A stretch of 64,000 nt of DNA, taken from positions 575,103 through 639,102 of the forward strand of contig NZ_CANKWO010000003.1 of the NCBI RefSeq assembly GCF_947487515.1. Reading direction: 5' to 3'. Below the pieces are notes generated by a model that saw nothing but the letters and a program-made list of their open reading frames with translations, searched no databases and had not been told where the DNA came from. The position numbers and the translations under genes were made by a program. Source of the DNA: an uncultured Litoreibacter sp. GTDB lineage: Bacteria > Pseudomonadota > Alphaproteobacteria > Rhodobacterales > Rhodobacteraceae. Of this stretch, positions 56,006 through 63,633 are shown piece after piece (within the stretch, counting starts at the first letter, position 1; each line of letters opens with the position of its first letter).

Positions 56006-56523
56006 TGCGGTGATTGTCCTGCTGCTATCATAAGATGGTGCTGTTGATGATGCGCACCGACGGTCATCAACCCAAAGAAACCCAGTCCCAGCACTTGGTT
56101 CAACTCTTCCTCCGAAGCTGTCTGAACCAACATTGATGCGCCGCCTCCCACTTCTTCCGCGATGAATGTCCAATCCGATGATCGCTGCAGCATTGGGCTA
56201 TGTGCCAAGACCATACGCCTGATGGATTCTGCGACTACTTCATCTCCCGTGACTTTGAATGTCACTCCCAAGCCATCGACCCTTCGTTCAACCAACACTT
56301 TGGTCGTCACGTTGTCCATATCCACGAGGTGATCACGCAGTGCTTTGATATCTACCTGCGTCCAGTCCGTGTCTGTGTCGTCACGCAGCAATGTCACGAT
56401 CTCAGAAATCGCTGCGAACTGGGACTGTCCCGCTTCGTTTGGTGACCCCGACGTATGCGCATGTTGTGCCATGGCGTTCGATGCGGCAAACATCAGGGCT
56501 GCTGAAAAAAGTCCTAGCTTCAT
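56002..56523 (-). CDS. Exported His-rich protein of the metal-resistance island
   Basis: The 173-residue protein has a signal peptide (start MKLGLFSAALMFAASNAMAQ) and AGGAGG seven bases before the ATG at 56523. The mature protein begins HAHTSGSPNE and ends with a His-rich tail (GAHHQQHHLMIAAGQSPH), suggesting periplasmic metal binding. I do not recognise the domain. It lies beside copper and mercury genes and is divergent from a Crp/Fnr regulator whose start is 65 bases away. A role in copper or mercury handling is inferred. Confidence 0.7.
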   Translation of the reverse strand: MKLGLFSAALMFAASNAMAQHAHTSGSPNEAGQSQFAAISEIVTLLRDDTDTDWTQVDIKALRDHLVDMDNVTTKVLVERRVDGLGVTFKVTGDEVVAESIRRMVLAHSPMLQRSSDWTFIAEEVGGGASMLVQTASEEELNQVLGLGFFGLMTVGAHHQQHHLMIAAGQSPH

Positions 56524-56587
56524 TGAATCCTCCTGTTTCTTGATAACCCTATCCAACTTCACTTTGGCCGCTTATGATCTCGATCAT

Positions 56588-57154
56588 ATGATTACTGATC
56601 CTTTCTCCCATCTACCCAAGACTGCGTGTCGCGCAATTGACATGCAAAAAGGTGACGTGCTGTTTCGCCAGGATCAGACAACATCGGGGCTTTACCGTGT
56701 CGTTTCTGGCTGCGTGACGCTGCAACGCACTGGACTGGGTGGCGACACCTTGACCCTTCATAGAGCGGTGTCGGGCGGGCTGTTTGCGGAGGCATCAGTC
56801 TTCTCAGAGACCTACCATTGCAATGCGATTTGCACTGCGGCTGGCAGCGTCACAAAGATCGCAAAGGCAGATGTCGTTGCAGCGATCCAATCCAATCCTG
56901 CGTTCTCCGAAGGCTTCACAAGGTTGCTGGCTGTTCAGGTCCAACAGTACCGCGCACATATCGAGTTGCTGGCAATCCCGTCGGCCAAGGACCGCATCTT
57001 GGCTGCGGTTCAGGCAGGGTACTTCGATGCTACGGTGACCGAGTTGGCCACCCGCATCAATCTCAGTCAAGAAGCCTGCTATCGCGCACTGCGGGCCTTG
57101 TGTGATGACGGTCGTGTGGTTCAAACAGGACGTGGACAGTACAGCCTAACGTAA
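56588..57154 (+). CDS. Crp/Fnr-family transcriptional regulator
   Basis: The 188-residue protein has an N-terminal cyclic-nucleotide-binding-type beta-roll (GDVLFRQDQTTSGLYRVVSG, then GGLFAEASVFSETYHC) and a C-terminal helix-turn-helix (VTELATRINLSQEACYRALR). Fnr-type iron-sulfur Cys residues are not evident at the N-terminus, so the signal is unknown. ATG at 56588 is chosen; the open frame upstream is unlikely because it overlaps the divergent exported protein. It probably regulates that neighbour or the metal genes. Confidence 0.85.
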   Translation: MITDPFSHLPKTACRAIDMQKGDVLFRQDQTTSGLYRVVSGCVTLQRTGLGGDTLTLHRAVSGGLFAEASVFSETYHCNAICTAAGSVTKIAKADVVAAIQSNPAFSEGFTRLLAVQVQQYRAHIELLAIPSAKDRILAAVQAGYFDATVTELATRINLSQEACYRALRALCDDGRVVQTGRGQYSLT

Positions 57155-57182
57155 TCATTCAGATCAATTGGCTGATAGTCAG

Positions 57183-57590
57183 CTAAAGTGGCACCGTTGG
57201 AGCCTCGCTCATCAAGCTGTCCAGCATCGGGCATGAAGATGTTCCCTCATCACAACTCGCAGACAGGCTCTGTAAGGCTGCACGAAGTCGTTCAAGACTT
57301 TCAATCTTGGCATTGATCGCAACTAGTTGGTCTTCGGCCATGCTCTTCACTTCCTTACAAGAACGGCCTTGCTCGTCGTTCAGTGAAAGCAACGTTTGGA
57401 TGATCGACATCGGAAACCCAAGATCACGGCAACGCTTTACGAAACGCAACTTTGCGATTTCATCAGCGGTATACAGGTGTCGCCCTGCCGCCGAGCGATC
57501 AGGTTTCGGAACAAGCCCCTCACGTTCGTAATATCGGATCGTCTCAATGTGGACGCCGCTCTTCTGCGAAGCTTTCCCGATGGCAAACAT
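57183..57590 (-). CDS. merR: MerR-type mercury-responsive regulator
   Basis: The 135-residue protein has the MerR winged helix (IGKASQKSGVHIETIRYYER, RHLYTADEIAKLRFVKRCRD) and a dimerisation helix. Three Cys fit Hg(II) binding: one in GRSCKEV, corresponding to C82 of Tn501 MerR, and two in SCDEGTSSCPML, which form a C-x6-C loop, slightly shorter than the C-x8-C of Tn501 MerR. AGGAG lies about eight bases before ATG 57590. It is divergent from merF and faces a typical MerR promoter, so it should repress and activate that operon. Confidence 0.85.
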   Translation of the reverse strand: MFAIGKASQKSGVHIETIRYYEREGLVPKPDRSAAGRHLYTADEIAKLRFVKRCRDLGFPMSIIQTLLSLNDEQGRSCKEVKSMAEDQLVAINAKIESLERLRAALQSLSASCDEGTSSCPMLDSLMSEAPTVPL

Positions 57591-57595
57591 TTCTT

Positions 57596-57626
57596 TTGCT
57601 CCTGTAGTCGCTACAAGAGCTATGAT
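57596..57626 (+). promoter_or_regulatory. MerR-type promoter and operator of the merF operon
   Basis: TTGCTC (57596-57601) and TATGAT (57621-57626) are -35 and -10 boxes separated by 19 bases, the long spacer typical of MerR-activated promoters. The spacer holds the dyad CTCCTGTAG-TCG-CTACAAGAG (57599-57619) with one mismatch. MerR bound there would untwist the DNA on Hg(II) binding to activate merF. Confidence 0.85.
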
Positions 57627-57697
57627 TGGATGACGGGTGCCAATGCAAATCAAACTTTGGCGATAACCGCACAGTCAGGACGACAAGGGATAGTAAT

Positions 57698-57904
57698 ATG
57701 AAAAATAAACTGCTGGCATTTGGCATTGGGGGAACGCTGCTTGCTGCGCTGTGTTGCTTTACGCCGTTGCTGCCAATCGTTTTGACCGCACTCGGTCTTA
57801 CTGGGTTGTTGGGTGTGCTGTATAACGACGCAGTTTTGCTGCCAATTTTGGCAGGGTTTCTTATTCTTACGGGGTACGCGATATGGCAACGACGGAAACA
57901 GTAG
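57698..57904 (+). CDS. merF: Mercury transport protein MerF
   Basis: The 68-residue membrane protein has two helices and the MerF-type vicinal Cys pair in LLAALCCFTPLLP (C19-C20), which carries Hg(II) inward across the inner membrane. Tn-borne MerF has a second Cys pair near its C-terminus; here the protein ends IWQRRKQ without it. ATG at 57698 is chosen over an upstream in-frame start at 57626, which lies in the promoter. The stop overlaps the next gene by 22 bases. No merA or merP is found in the window. Confidence 0.85.
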   Translation: MKNKLLAFGIGGTLLAALCCFTPLLPIVLTALGLTGLLGVLYNDAVLLPILAGFLILTGYAIWQRRKQ

Positions 57905-58107
57905 TTGCTCTTGAGTCCACACTGACCTGTCCCGACTGTGGGCATGTCGAAACTGAAATGATGCCAACAGATGCGTGTCAGTGGTTTTATGAATGCAAGT
58001 CATGCCAAACTGTACTCAAGCCACTGAGCGGTGACTGCTGCGTTTACTGTTCATATGCGACGGTTCCTTGCCCGCCGATACAAGAGGGCAAGTCCTGTTG
58101 TGGATGA
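57883..58107 (+). CDS. GDCCVxC-domain protein, Cys-rich
   Basis: The 74-residue protein has a zinc-ribbon-like first half (TLTCPDCGHVETEMM, then YECKSCQTVLKP) and the name-giving motif GDCCVYCSYATVPCPPIQ, ending KSCCG. Proteins with this motif are regularly found next to mer genes, but their function is not established. It contains twelve Cys in 74 residues, some in vicinal pairs, consistent with binding Hg(II) in the cytoplasm. It overlaps merF and so must be coexpressed. Confidence 0.85.
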   Translation: MATTETVVALESTLTCPDCGHVETEMMPTDACQWFYECKSCQTVLKPLSGDCCVYCSYATVPCPPIQEGKSCCG

Positions 58108-58125
58108 AGCGACTCCACTGAATTG

Positions 58126-58551
58126 TTAGTGGGGAGGGTTCCTGCTGGCTTGGACTTCGCGTTCCCGCTCAGACCAAGTTGATCTGATGTAGGCGAGGAT
58201 ATCCCATATCTCATCATCTGTGAGTGTTCCGCCTAAGCCTGGCATCCCGCTGTTGAACCCAGTGACACCCCTAACCTCCAATGCAGCAGTGCCACCGAGC
58301 TTGGTATATTCGAACAGCAGTTCATCATCATGGTGCCACGTGTGACCTGTCCCGTCATGAGGCGGTGCTGGAAGCACACCATCAGCGTTTGAGGATTGCC
58401 AGTTCGGCTGTCCCTCAAGGTTGGCACCGTGGCACGATGCGCAGTTGTCTGAATAAAGGCTTTGACCCGCAACGATGTCGCGGTGATCCCAGTTGTGATC
58501 AGCGGCGATTGGGGATGCCAAAGACAGCAAGATTGTGATCACCCACCTCAT
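58126..58551 (-). CDS. Cytochrome c, periplasmic, single heme
   Basis: The 141-residue protein starts in an ATGA overlap with the multicopper oxidase gene. It has a signal peptide (start MRWVITILLSLASPIAADH), one heme site CASCHG at about residue 38 and a probable axial Met in NSGMPGLGGTLTDDEI. It is a class I cytochrome c domain with a WDILAYIRSTW helix near the end. It may accept electrons from the copper oxidase neighbour or from elsewhere in the respiratory chain. Confidence 0.88.
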   Translation of the reverse strand: MRWVITILLSLASPIAADHNWDHRDIVAGQSLYSDNCASCHGANLEGQPNWQSSNADGVLPAPPHDGTGHTWHHDDELLFEYTKLGGTAALEVRGVTGFNSGMPGLGGTLTDDEIWDILAYIRSTWSEREREVQASRNPPH

Positions 58552-59858
58552 GCCACATTCACCCATGTACGCATTCCACCAACGGCGTGGCTGAGCATGT
58601 GGCAATGGATCAACCAGCGACCAGGGTTATCGAAGACACAGATGACATCACGGCTTTCACCTGCGTTTACCAAAGTTGTGTCGCGCAGGTCGCCCAAGGC
58701 ACCATTCTCATCGACTTCATAGAAGTGGTGACCGTGCAGGTGGATGCCATGCGGGAACAAGGTATCGTTTGCAAATGTAATCCGTACCGTCTCGCCATTC
58801 TGAAATGATCCAAACGGGTCGCCTTGTAGGTCCGAGACGTTGTTGAACGCCCAGATATTGTCGCCATCGTGGCGACCGCCCATTGCCCCCCCCATCATCG
58901 TCAACGTCAGATGTTGCGTGGGATCAGCAGGTGTTGGCAGATTAGGCGGCGACAGGGCCATGATCGGCCCACCCAACCTATCCGTATTTGTGCCACTCAC
59001 AGCCAGATCAGCCAACCGATATGATCCCTGACGGGTCAGCATATCAAACCCAACGGGGCCAGCGACATCAACGATCAAGTCTGCCCGTTGTGCAGGTGCG
59101 AGGGTAAGCTCGGCCATAAGACGTGGCTCCGATAGAGCCATGCCATCCAAGGCCACAAGCAACCCGCTGACGCCGCTTACCGCTACAGGAAAAATGCGAT
59201 TCGTTGCTGCATTAATCAACCGAAACCTAACACGATCTCCAGTCTTCACCTGACCTTGGGACAAGAAAGCACGGGCGAAATTCCCCATGTAACCGCCATG
59301 GGCGACACTGTGCATATCGGTAAACTCTTTGGACAGGCTACCATCTTCCTGCATCTGCCAATCTGCCATCAACACGGTGATGTCATGGTCAATATCAGGA
59401 GGAGTTTCATCCTCAACAATCAGTGGTCCCATCATGCCACGTGCGACTTGTTCATGAGAAATGTAATGCGAATGATACCAATAAGTGCCTTCGTCTGGCG
59501 GGACAAAGCTATAGGTTTTGGTATCGGAGGGTTCAATCAACTCCTGTGTCAGCATCGGCACTCCATCCATCTGGTTTTCCAGCCTGATGCCGTGCCAATG
59601 CACTGCGGTGCCTTCTTCAAGACCGTTCTCAACATCGATGTTCACACGCTCACCACGACGCACCCGCAGTTCAGGACCTGGCATTGATCCGTTGAAGCCC
59701 AGCATGGATGTCACGCCATTTCCATCTGGTAGGATTTGTTGCGTCACCGCTTCTGCCTTCAATCGTAACGTATCTTCGGCTGCGAATGTGGGCATAGGCA
59801 AGATCGCGGTGGCTGAAACGGAGGCCAAGAAGTGTCGTCTATTCATGTGGTGTCTCAT
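58548..59858 (-). CDS. Multicopper oxidase, exported through Tat
   Basis: The 436-residue protein has a twin-arginine signal (NRRHFLASVSAT) and three cupredoxin domains. All four copper-ligand motifs are visible: HWHG, WYHSHY, HGIHLHGHHF and HCHMLSHAVGGM, which include the T1 Cys and axial Met. A Met/His-rich stretch (TMMGGAMGGRHDGDN) may bind Cu(I). It probably oxidises Cu(I) to the less toxic Cu(II) in the periplasm, like CueO or CopA. ATG at 59858 overlaps the copD stop as ATGA. Confidence 0.92.
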   Translation of the reverse strand: MRHHMNRRHFLASVSATAILPMPTFAAEDTLRLKAEAVTQQILPDGNGVTSMLGFNGSMPGPELRVRRGERVNIDVENGLEEGTAVHWHGIRLENQMDGVPMLTQELIEPSDTKTYSFVPPDEGTYWYHSHYISHEQVARGMMGPLIVEDETPPDIDHDITVLMADWQMQEDGSLSKEFTDMHSVAHGGYMGNFARAFLSQGQVKTGDRVRFRLINAATNRIFPVAVSGVSGLLVALDGMALSEPRLMAELTLAPAQRADLIVDVAGPVGFDMLTRQGSYRLADLAVSGTNTDRLGGPIMALSPPNLPTPADPTQHLTLTMMGGAMGGRHDGDNIWAFNNVSDLQGDPFGSFQNGETVRITFANDTLFPHGIHLHGHHFYEVDENGALGDLRDTTLVNAGESRDVICVFDNPGRWLIHCHMLSHAVGGMRTWVNVA

Positions 59859-60703
59859 GCTGGCAGAGTTAGGTGTGTTGTCAAAACAGCGGTCGTGCCA
59901 AGCACAACAAGGATGACCAGCCATTCAAACGATATAGATTTGGATAGGTGGCTTGCAGCGGCTGGATCACCTGCTCGGAGCGCGGGAACGAACCAAAGTT
60001 TGTTGGCCGCAGCCAACCCCAGCAGGCCACCTACGAGAAGAACCTTGATGATCAATGCCTGTCCGTATCCAGTCCCGATAAGTGCGGTGAACGATCCAAC
60101 AAGCTGGTAGCCCATGTAACCACCAACGATGATCAGCACGGGGACTGTAGCGGACGCAACAACGCCAAATCGATGCCCCACGTTCGCAGCCATGTTAAAG
60201 GTGTCGGGTAACGATGCCAGGCGCTTCAATGGCGTGAGAACACCGATCCACAACGCGACAGTCAGCAAATGCAACGTCAAAGCGATGTCGAGCAGCGTCG
60301 TGTCTCGGCTAGAGATGTGTCCGACGTGATCGAATGACCAGATCGCCACGACTCCACCCAGAGCCGAGACCCAAGCTCCAACACGCCCCATGAACAAGCC
60401 AACGAACAACAGGCCGAGACCCACCAAACGCAATAGCAATGCCGTACCGACAGGCGTCGTCCATAGCAGACCCAGCATCTCTGGATCTGTCATACCGCTG
60501 AGATCACCCGTCAGGTTGGCTCCGCGTAATGAGAAGGCAAGGATGGTCGCCGCCATCCCTAGAACAGCGAATGCTGCGGCCAAACCATGTGTGCGATCTA
60601 GCCGAAACATCAGCGTCGCCATGACAGTGCCAGCCGCAGTCATCACGCCAAGGTATAGGGCAAATTTTGTGACGATGGCCGCCAGACCGAACGCATCAGG
60701 CAT
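59855..60703 (-). CDS. copD: Copper resistance protein CopD family
   Basis: The 282-residue inner-membrane protein has eight hydrophobic segments and belongs to the CopD/PcoD family. Conserved polar residues lie within helices, for instance FDHVGHISSRDTTLLDIALT and LHLLTVALWIGVLTPL, which are thought to carry copper. It acts with periplasmic CopC to import copper. Its start lies two bases after the copC stop, and it overlaps the multicopper oxidase start by four bases, so copC-copD-oxidase are coupled. Confidence 0.9.
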   Translation of the reverse strand: MPDAFGLAAIVTKFALYLGVMTAAGTVMATLMFRLDRTHGLAAAFAVLGMAATILAFSLRGANLTGDLSGMTDPEMLGLLWTTPVGTALLLRLVGLGLLFVGLFMGRVGAWVSALGGVVAIWSFDHVGHISSRDTTLLDIALTLHLLTVALWIGVLTPLKRLASLPDTFNMAANVGHRFGVVASATVPVLIIVGGYMGYQLVGSFTALIGTGYGQALIIKVLLVGGLLGLAAANKLWFVPALRAGDPAAASHLSKSISFEWLVILVVLGTTAVLTTHLTLPA

Positions 60704-60705
60704 CG

Positions 60706-61047
60706 TTATTCGACTGTGAAGCTAAAGGTGCCGTTCAGGGCATGGCCATCTACACCAAGCCCACGCCATTCAACCACATAGGTTCCTACTCCCATGTCGT
60801 GCATTGGCAAGGCAAACTCCTGCGTGAAAGCCGTTTGTTCGCCAAGGTCCATGTCCATGCTGTGTGTGCCGGCATGTGTGATCGCGACCCGCGTCAGACG
60901 GATGTCACCTTTGAAGTTCATCAAAACTTCGGTCGGCATCTCTGTGACGATGGCCTCGTTAGCTGGTATCGTTGTATCGAGGGGGGAATGCGCCATCGCA
61001 CCCGTGCCCCAAATCCCCATCATGCCTGCAAGTAGAATAGCTTTCAT
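60706..61047 (-). CDS. copC: Copper resistance protein CopC
   Basis: This 113-residue periplasmic copper chaperone has a signal peptide ending at GAMA before HSPLDTTIPANEA. The mature N-terminal His is the typical Cu(II) ligand of CopC, and the second motif is VDGHALNGTFSFTVE at the C-terminus. A Met-containing stretch (SMDMD, ALPMHDMG) may bind Cu(I). It is the partner of CopD encoded next in the operon. Confidence 0.9.
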   Translation of the reverse strand: MKAILLAGMMGIWGTGAMAHSPLDTTIPANEAIVTEMPTEVLMNFKGDIRLTRVAITHAGTHSMDMDLGEQTAFTQEFALPMHDMGVGTYVVEWRGLGVDGHALNGTFSFTVE

Positions 61048-61074
61048 TGTTGTTTCCAGTCTTGTTGTAGGAGA

Positions 61075-61518
61075 TCAATTGATCCCGTTGGCCCGTTGCA
61101 GTTCCCGAATGTAGGCGATGATCATCGTGACATCGCCTCGTGTTACCCCCTCAACAGGGGGCATGTCGCCAAACGGCCAATGGTGTCCCCGAACGCCCAC
61201 AGCAGCGGCCCGTTGGAACGCCTCATCGCCGTGATGGCTTGGCTCATAGATAACGTGGACCAGCGGCGGTGCAACGCCATCTTGGCCCGCAGCGTTCCCC
61301 CCGTGGCAAGCCACGCATTTGGCCTCGTAGGCGAGTTGCCCGATCTGGGCATTCTGGGACAGCGTGTCAGGCAGCAGGACATTTGCAATAACTCCGTCTT
61401 CCATGGCGATGGCAACGTCTGTCGTTGTGGTGTGGGGTACTGTGGGCCACATCGCGTAGCCCACACCACCTGCAACCAAAATAGTAGCAATAGCGATGGT
61501 CGATTTCATTGAAGGCAC
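61075..61518 (-). CDS. Cytochrome c, membrane-anchored or periplasmic, single heme
   Basis: The 147-residue protein has an N-terminal hydrophobic helix (IAIATILVAGGVGYAMW), which may be an anchor or an uncleaved signal, and one heme motif CVACHGGNAAG at about residue 69. The axial Met is probably in FGDMPPVEGVTRGD. A GTG start at 61518 with GAGGA close by is preferred; ATG at 61509 is possible. It lies 27 bases upstream of copC in the same direction. Confidence 0.85.
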   Translation of the reverse strand: MPSMKSTIAIATILVAGGVGYAMWPTVPHTTTTDVAIAMEDGVIANVLLPDTLSQNAQIGQLAYEAKCVACHGGNAAGQDGVAPPLVHVIYEPSHHGDEAFQRAAAVGVRGHHWPFGDMPPVEGVTRGDVTMIIAYIRELQRANGIN

Positions 61519-61623
61519 TGATCCTCACATCTTTCTGCCATCGCTAAGCCTTCCAGTTGGTGGAGGGTCAAGCGTTTTCTTATCACAGCTTTGAGAGCAT
61601 CCAGATCGCCATACCGATCATCA

Positions 61624-62340
61624 TCAGGTTCTCGGTAAGCGACGCGGACCCAAGTGGAACTTTGCTGTCACCGCCGACACACAGGCGCACTTGAGTTCGC
61701 GTTTGTCGATGTAGACCGCCTTGAACACACTGATCGCGCCGATGCTTGCCACAAACAAAGCGGTTGGTGCAGACAACCAGGTGAGAACGCCCGCCATCAT
61801 GAGCAGCCCCGCTCCCGTCTCAACGAAAGGATAAACGTAGCCGTAGGGAACCCATCGCTGAGCAAGCAGGTCGTAGTTCAGGAACTTGGTGGCGAACCGG
61901 TCAACATCTTGCAGTTTCTGTAGACCCAACAAGACCATTGAAATCGAGATAAACAACTCAACCGTCCGCCCAGTGAACATGGTGCCAAGGATGAGCCAAG
62001 TGTCTGCAACAGCCATCAACGCAGCAACCGTGAACAAGGCAACCACGGGCTTATAGGTCGTGGCATCATCAGCCATGGTGGCTTTCCCAAAGTATGCATT
62101 CAGATCGTCGAAGCCACCAATGCGGGTTTCACCAATGAATGTCTGCGGCGTCGTCCTTACTTCATGCTTGGCCTTGAACGCATCAACCTCGTCACGGCTG
62201 GTGAGGTGGCGATCATCAACTTGATAGCCCTGACGTTCCAGCAAGTCTTTCGACTTCAATCCGTACGGACACATGTGATCGGTCATTACCATCCTAAAGA
62301 GGGTCGCAGTTTTGTTGGCGGTATACTTGGGCATGGTCAT
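61624..62340 (-). CDS. Glutaredoxin-MauE/DoxX fusion protein with a frameshifted tail
   Basis: Residues 1-85 form a glutaredoxin-like domain (VMTDHMCPYGLKSKDLLERQ, TTPQTFIGETRIGGFDDLNA), followed by a four-helix MauE/DoxX-like membrane part. The active site is CPYG with only one Cys. The chosen start is at 62340 (MTMPKY), with AAGAAAAG upstream; the open frame to 62466 would cross the CueR-type promoter. The end reads VSAVTAKFHLGPRRLPRT, but a two-base change at the (AC)3 run at 61677-61683 would give GGDSKVPLGSASLTENLMMI and so on to a stop at 61583, the family's normal tail. The last helix has therefore been lost. It is probably regulated by CueR. Confidence 0.8.
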   Translation of the reverse strand: MTMPKYTANKTATLFRMVMTDHMCPYGLKSKDLLERQGYQVDDRHLTSRDEVDAFKAKHEVRTTPQTFIGETRIGGFDDLNAYFGKATMADDATTYKPVVALFTVAALMAVADTWLILGTMFTGRTVELFISISMVLLGLQKLQDVDRFATKFLNYDLLAQRWVPYGYVYPFVETGAGLLMMAGVLTWLSAPTALFVASIGAISVFKAVYIDKRELKCACVSAVTAKFHLGPRRLPRT

Positions 62341-62401
62341 TCTTTTCTTACGCAGGTGCGGGCATCCATCCGACTGGCGCCCTTGAAACTCATTCAGCAT
62401 C

Positions 62402-62432
62402 AACCTAATCCCTCCAGTAACTAGAAGGTTAA
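62402..62432 (-). promoter_or_regulatory. CueR-type promoter for the glutaredoxin-MauE gene
   Basis: Reading leftwards, TTAACC (62432-62427) and TAGGTT (62407-62402) are separated by 19 bases that contain CCTTCTAGTTACTGGAGGG. This closely resembles the CueR dyad CCTTCC-N7-GGAAGG. Its long spacer fits a promoter activated by Cu(I)-CueR. The divergent gene encodes a CueR protein. Confidence 0.85.
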
Positions 62433-62444
62433 GAGGTGAGTTCG

Positions 62445-62828
62445 GTGAATATTTCTGCTGCATCAAAGGCTGCGGGTCTCCCCGTCAAAACTGTGCGCTA
62501 TTACGCTGACATTGGCCTCGTTCAAGCTCCGTCGCGTTCTGATGCAGGGTACCGCACTTATGACGATGCTTCTGTGCGAAAGCTGGTCTTCATCCGACGA
62601 TCACGAGAGTTTGGCTTCACCATCGAAGAATGCCGTGAACCTCTCGGACTATACCAGGATCAAGATCGCACCAGCGCAGAAGTGAAACGTATAGCATCCA
62701 AGCGGCTGGAAGAAATCGAAGAGAAGCAACGTGAGCTGCAGTCACTGCATGACGAATTGGCGCATTTGGTGACAACTTGCCGTGGTGATCATATGCCTGA
62801 CTGTCCAATTATTGATTATCTTGGGTAA
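62445..62828 (+). CDS. cueR: Cu(I)-responsive MerR-family regulator CueR
   Basis: The 127-residue protein has the MerR winged helix (ISAASKAAGLPVKTVRYYAD, then RTYDDASVRKLVFIRRSREF) and the CueR metal loop CRGDHMPDC near the C-terminus, a C-x7-C pair that binds Cu(I). GTG at 62445 is chosen because GAGG lies eight bases before it; GTG at 62436 is also in frame. It is divergent from the glutaredoxin-MauE gene and lies beside its operator. The rest of the copper operon may be read through from there. Confidence 0.9.
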   Translation: MNISAASKAAGLPVKTVRYYADIGLVQAPSRSDAGYRTYDDASVRKLVFIRRSREFGFTIEECREPLGLYQDQDRTSAEVKRIASKRLEEIEEKQRELQSLHDELAHLVTTCRGDHMPDCPIIDYLG

Positions 62829-63471
62829 AGTTAGCAGCTCCGTATTTCTCATAAGCCGACCTTCGCTGCGTAACAGAAAAATGTAGGTATGGGCTCCTAG
62901 CGGACATTCTCTGCGCAAACCATGAAAGTCTGTTCTCAGCAGGTGAAATTGACAAAGTGGCTGTAAAATGGACGAACATGAGCAGAACTCACCGGAAATT
63001 GTAGGGTGTTCAAAAGAAAAGCTACGGTGTGCTTCAGACAAAGAAAATCCAATGAAATCAATAGGCATCTTTTGCTGCTTGGAAAAGTTATGATGTGTCT
63101 AACAGGATTGTTGGAAATAGATGAGTGCTTTCGCATCTATTGCGGTTCTATACAACGCATCTGCAGCACGGCCAGTTTCGATCCGGCAAGAGCATTTGGA
63201 ACGTTTGGGTAGGTGGGGCGCTGACACCAAGTTGACCGCCCCCTTTGGCGCGACACGGCCCAAAGCATATCTTTTACTCAGGCTTTAGGATAAATCCGTC
63301 TTGGGGACGGGGAAGCTGAGCCTCAATCAGCTTATGCAACAAAGCTCCCTCTCAACCTTGCATCGCAGCCACCGCCTCCACCAAAGGACGGGGGAGGCCC
63401 AAAGCAATGGTATGGCGCTGTTGAGCAGTTTCATCTGGACAGAAAGAGGATTGCGCCTTAGACGCATTCCC
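62829..63471. other. Long non-coding stretch between cueR and the argD leader
   Basis: In 643 bases I see no credible gene. Parts resemble decayed intergenic sequence common in this group (for example AAGCCGACCTTCGCTGCG near 62857 and GCGGACATTCTCTGCGC near 62902). From about 63220 base composition becomes GC-richer, like the argD leader. This is probably the right boundary of the metal-resistance island. Confidence 0.45.
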
Positions 63472-63516
63472 ATGATCAAAACCGCACATATTACCATTTT
63501 GCGACGCCGACGCTGA
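63472..63516 (+). CDS. Putative arginine-codon leader peptide upstream of argD
   Basis: A 14-residue ORF encodes MIKTAHITILRRRR, with four consecutive Arg codons CGA CGC CGA CGC at 63502-63513 directly before the stop. It lies 117 bases upstream of argD. A run of codons for the pathway's end product is the hallmark of an attenuation leader, where ribosome speed at Arg codons controls downstream RNA folding. The ribosome-binding site is weak (AGAGGA about 20 bases upstream), so expression is uncertain. It is too short for ordinary gene calling. Confidence 0.55.
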   Translation: MIKTAHITILRRRR

Positions 63517-63525
63517 TTTAGCGTC
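63509..63525 (+). promoter_or_regulatory. Hairpin overlapping the Arg codons of the leader
   Basis: GACGCT (63509-63514) and AGCGTC (63520-63525) form a perfect 6-bp stem with a 5-base loop. Its left arm covers the last two Arg codons, so a stalled ribosome would open it. GACGC at 63461-63465 could pair with the freed right arm. A short GC stem follows at 63537-63547, but without a clear U-tract. Confidence 0.45.
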
Positions 63526-63633
63526 TGATCACCTGTGCGCATTGCGCGCCTTCTCTTCCCTCTATCAAATTGACTTGTACCGGAACTTCCTAACATATCT
63601 GGATTTCCGCTGCGTATTAAGGAAACAAACGCG

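Noticed and set aside
55819-56033. Start of a tniQ gene after tnsC
   Set aside because: None of the forward frames shows the TniQ zinc motif or N-terminal pattern, and the next real gene is on the opposite strand.
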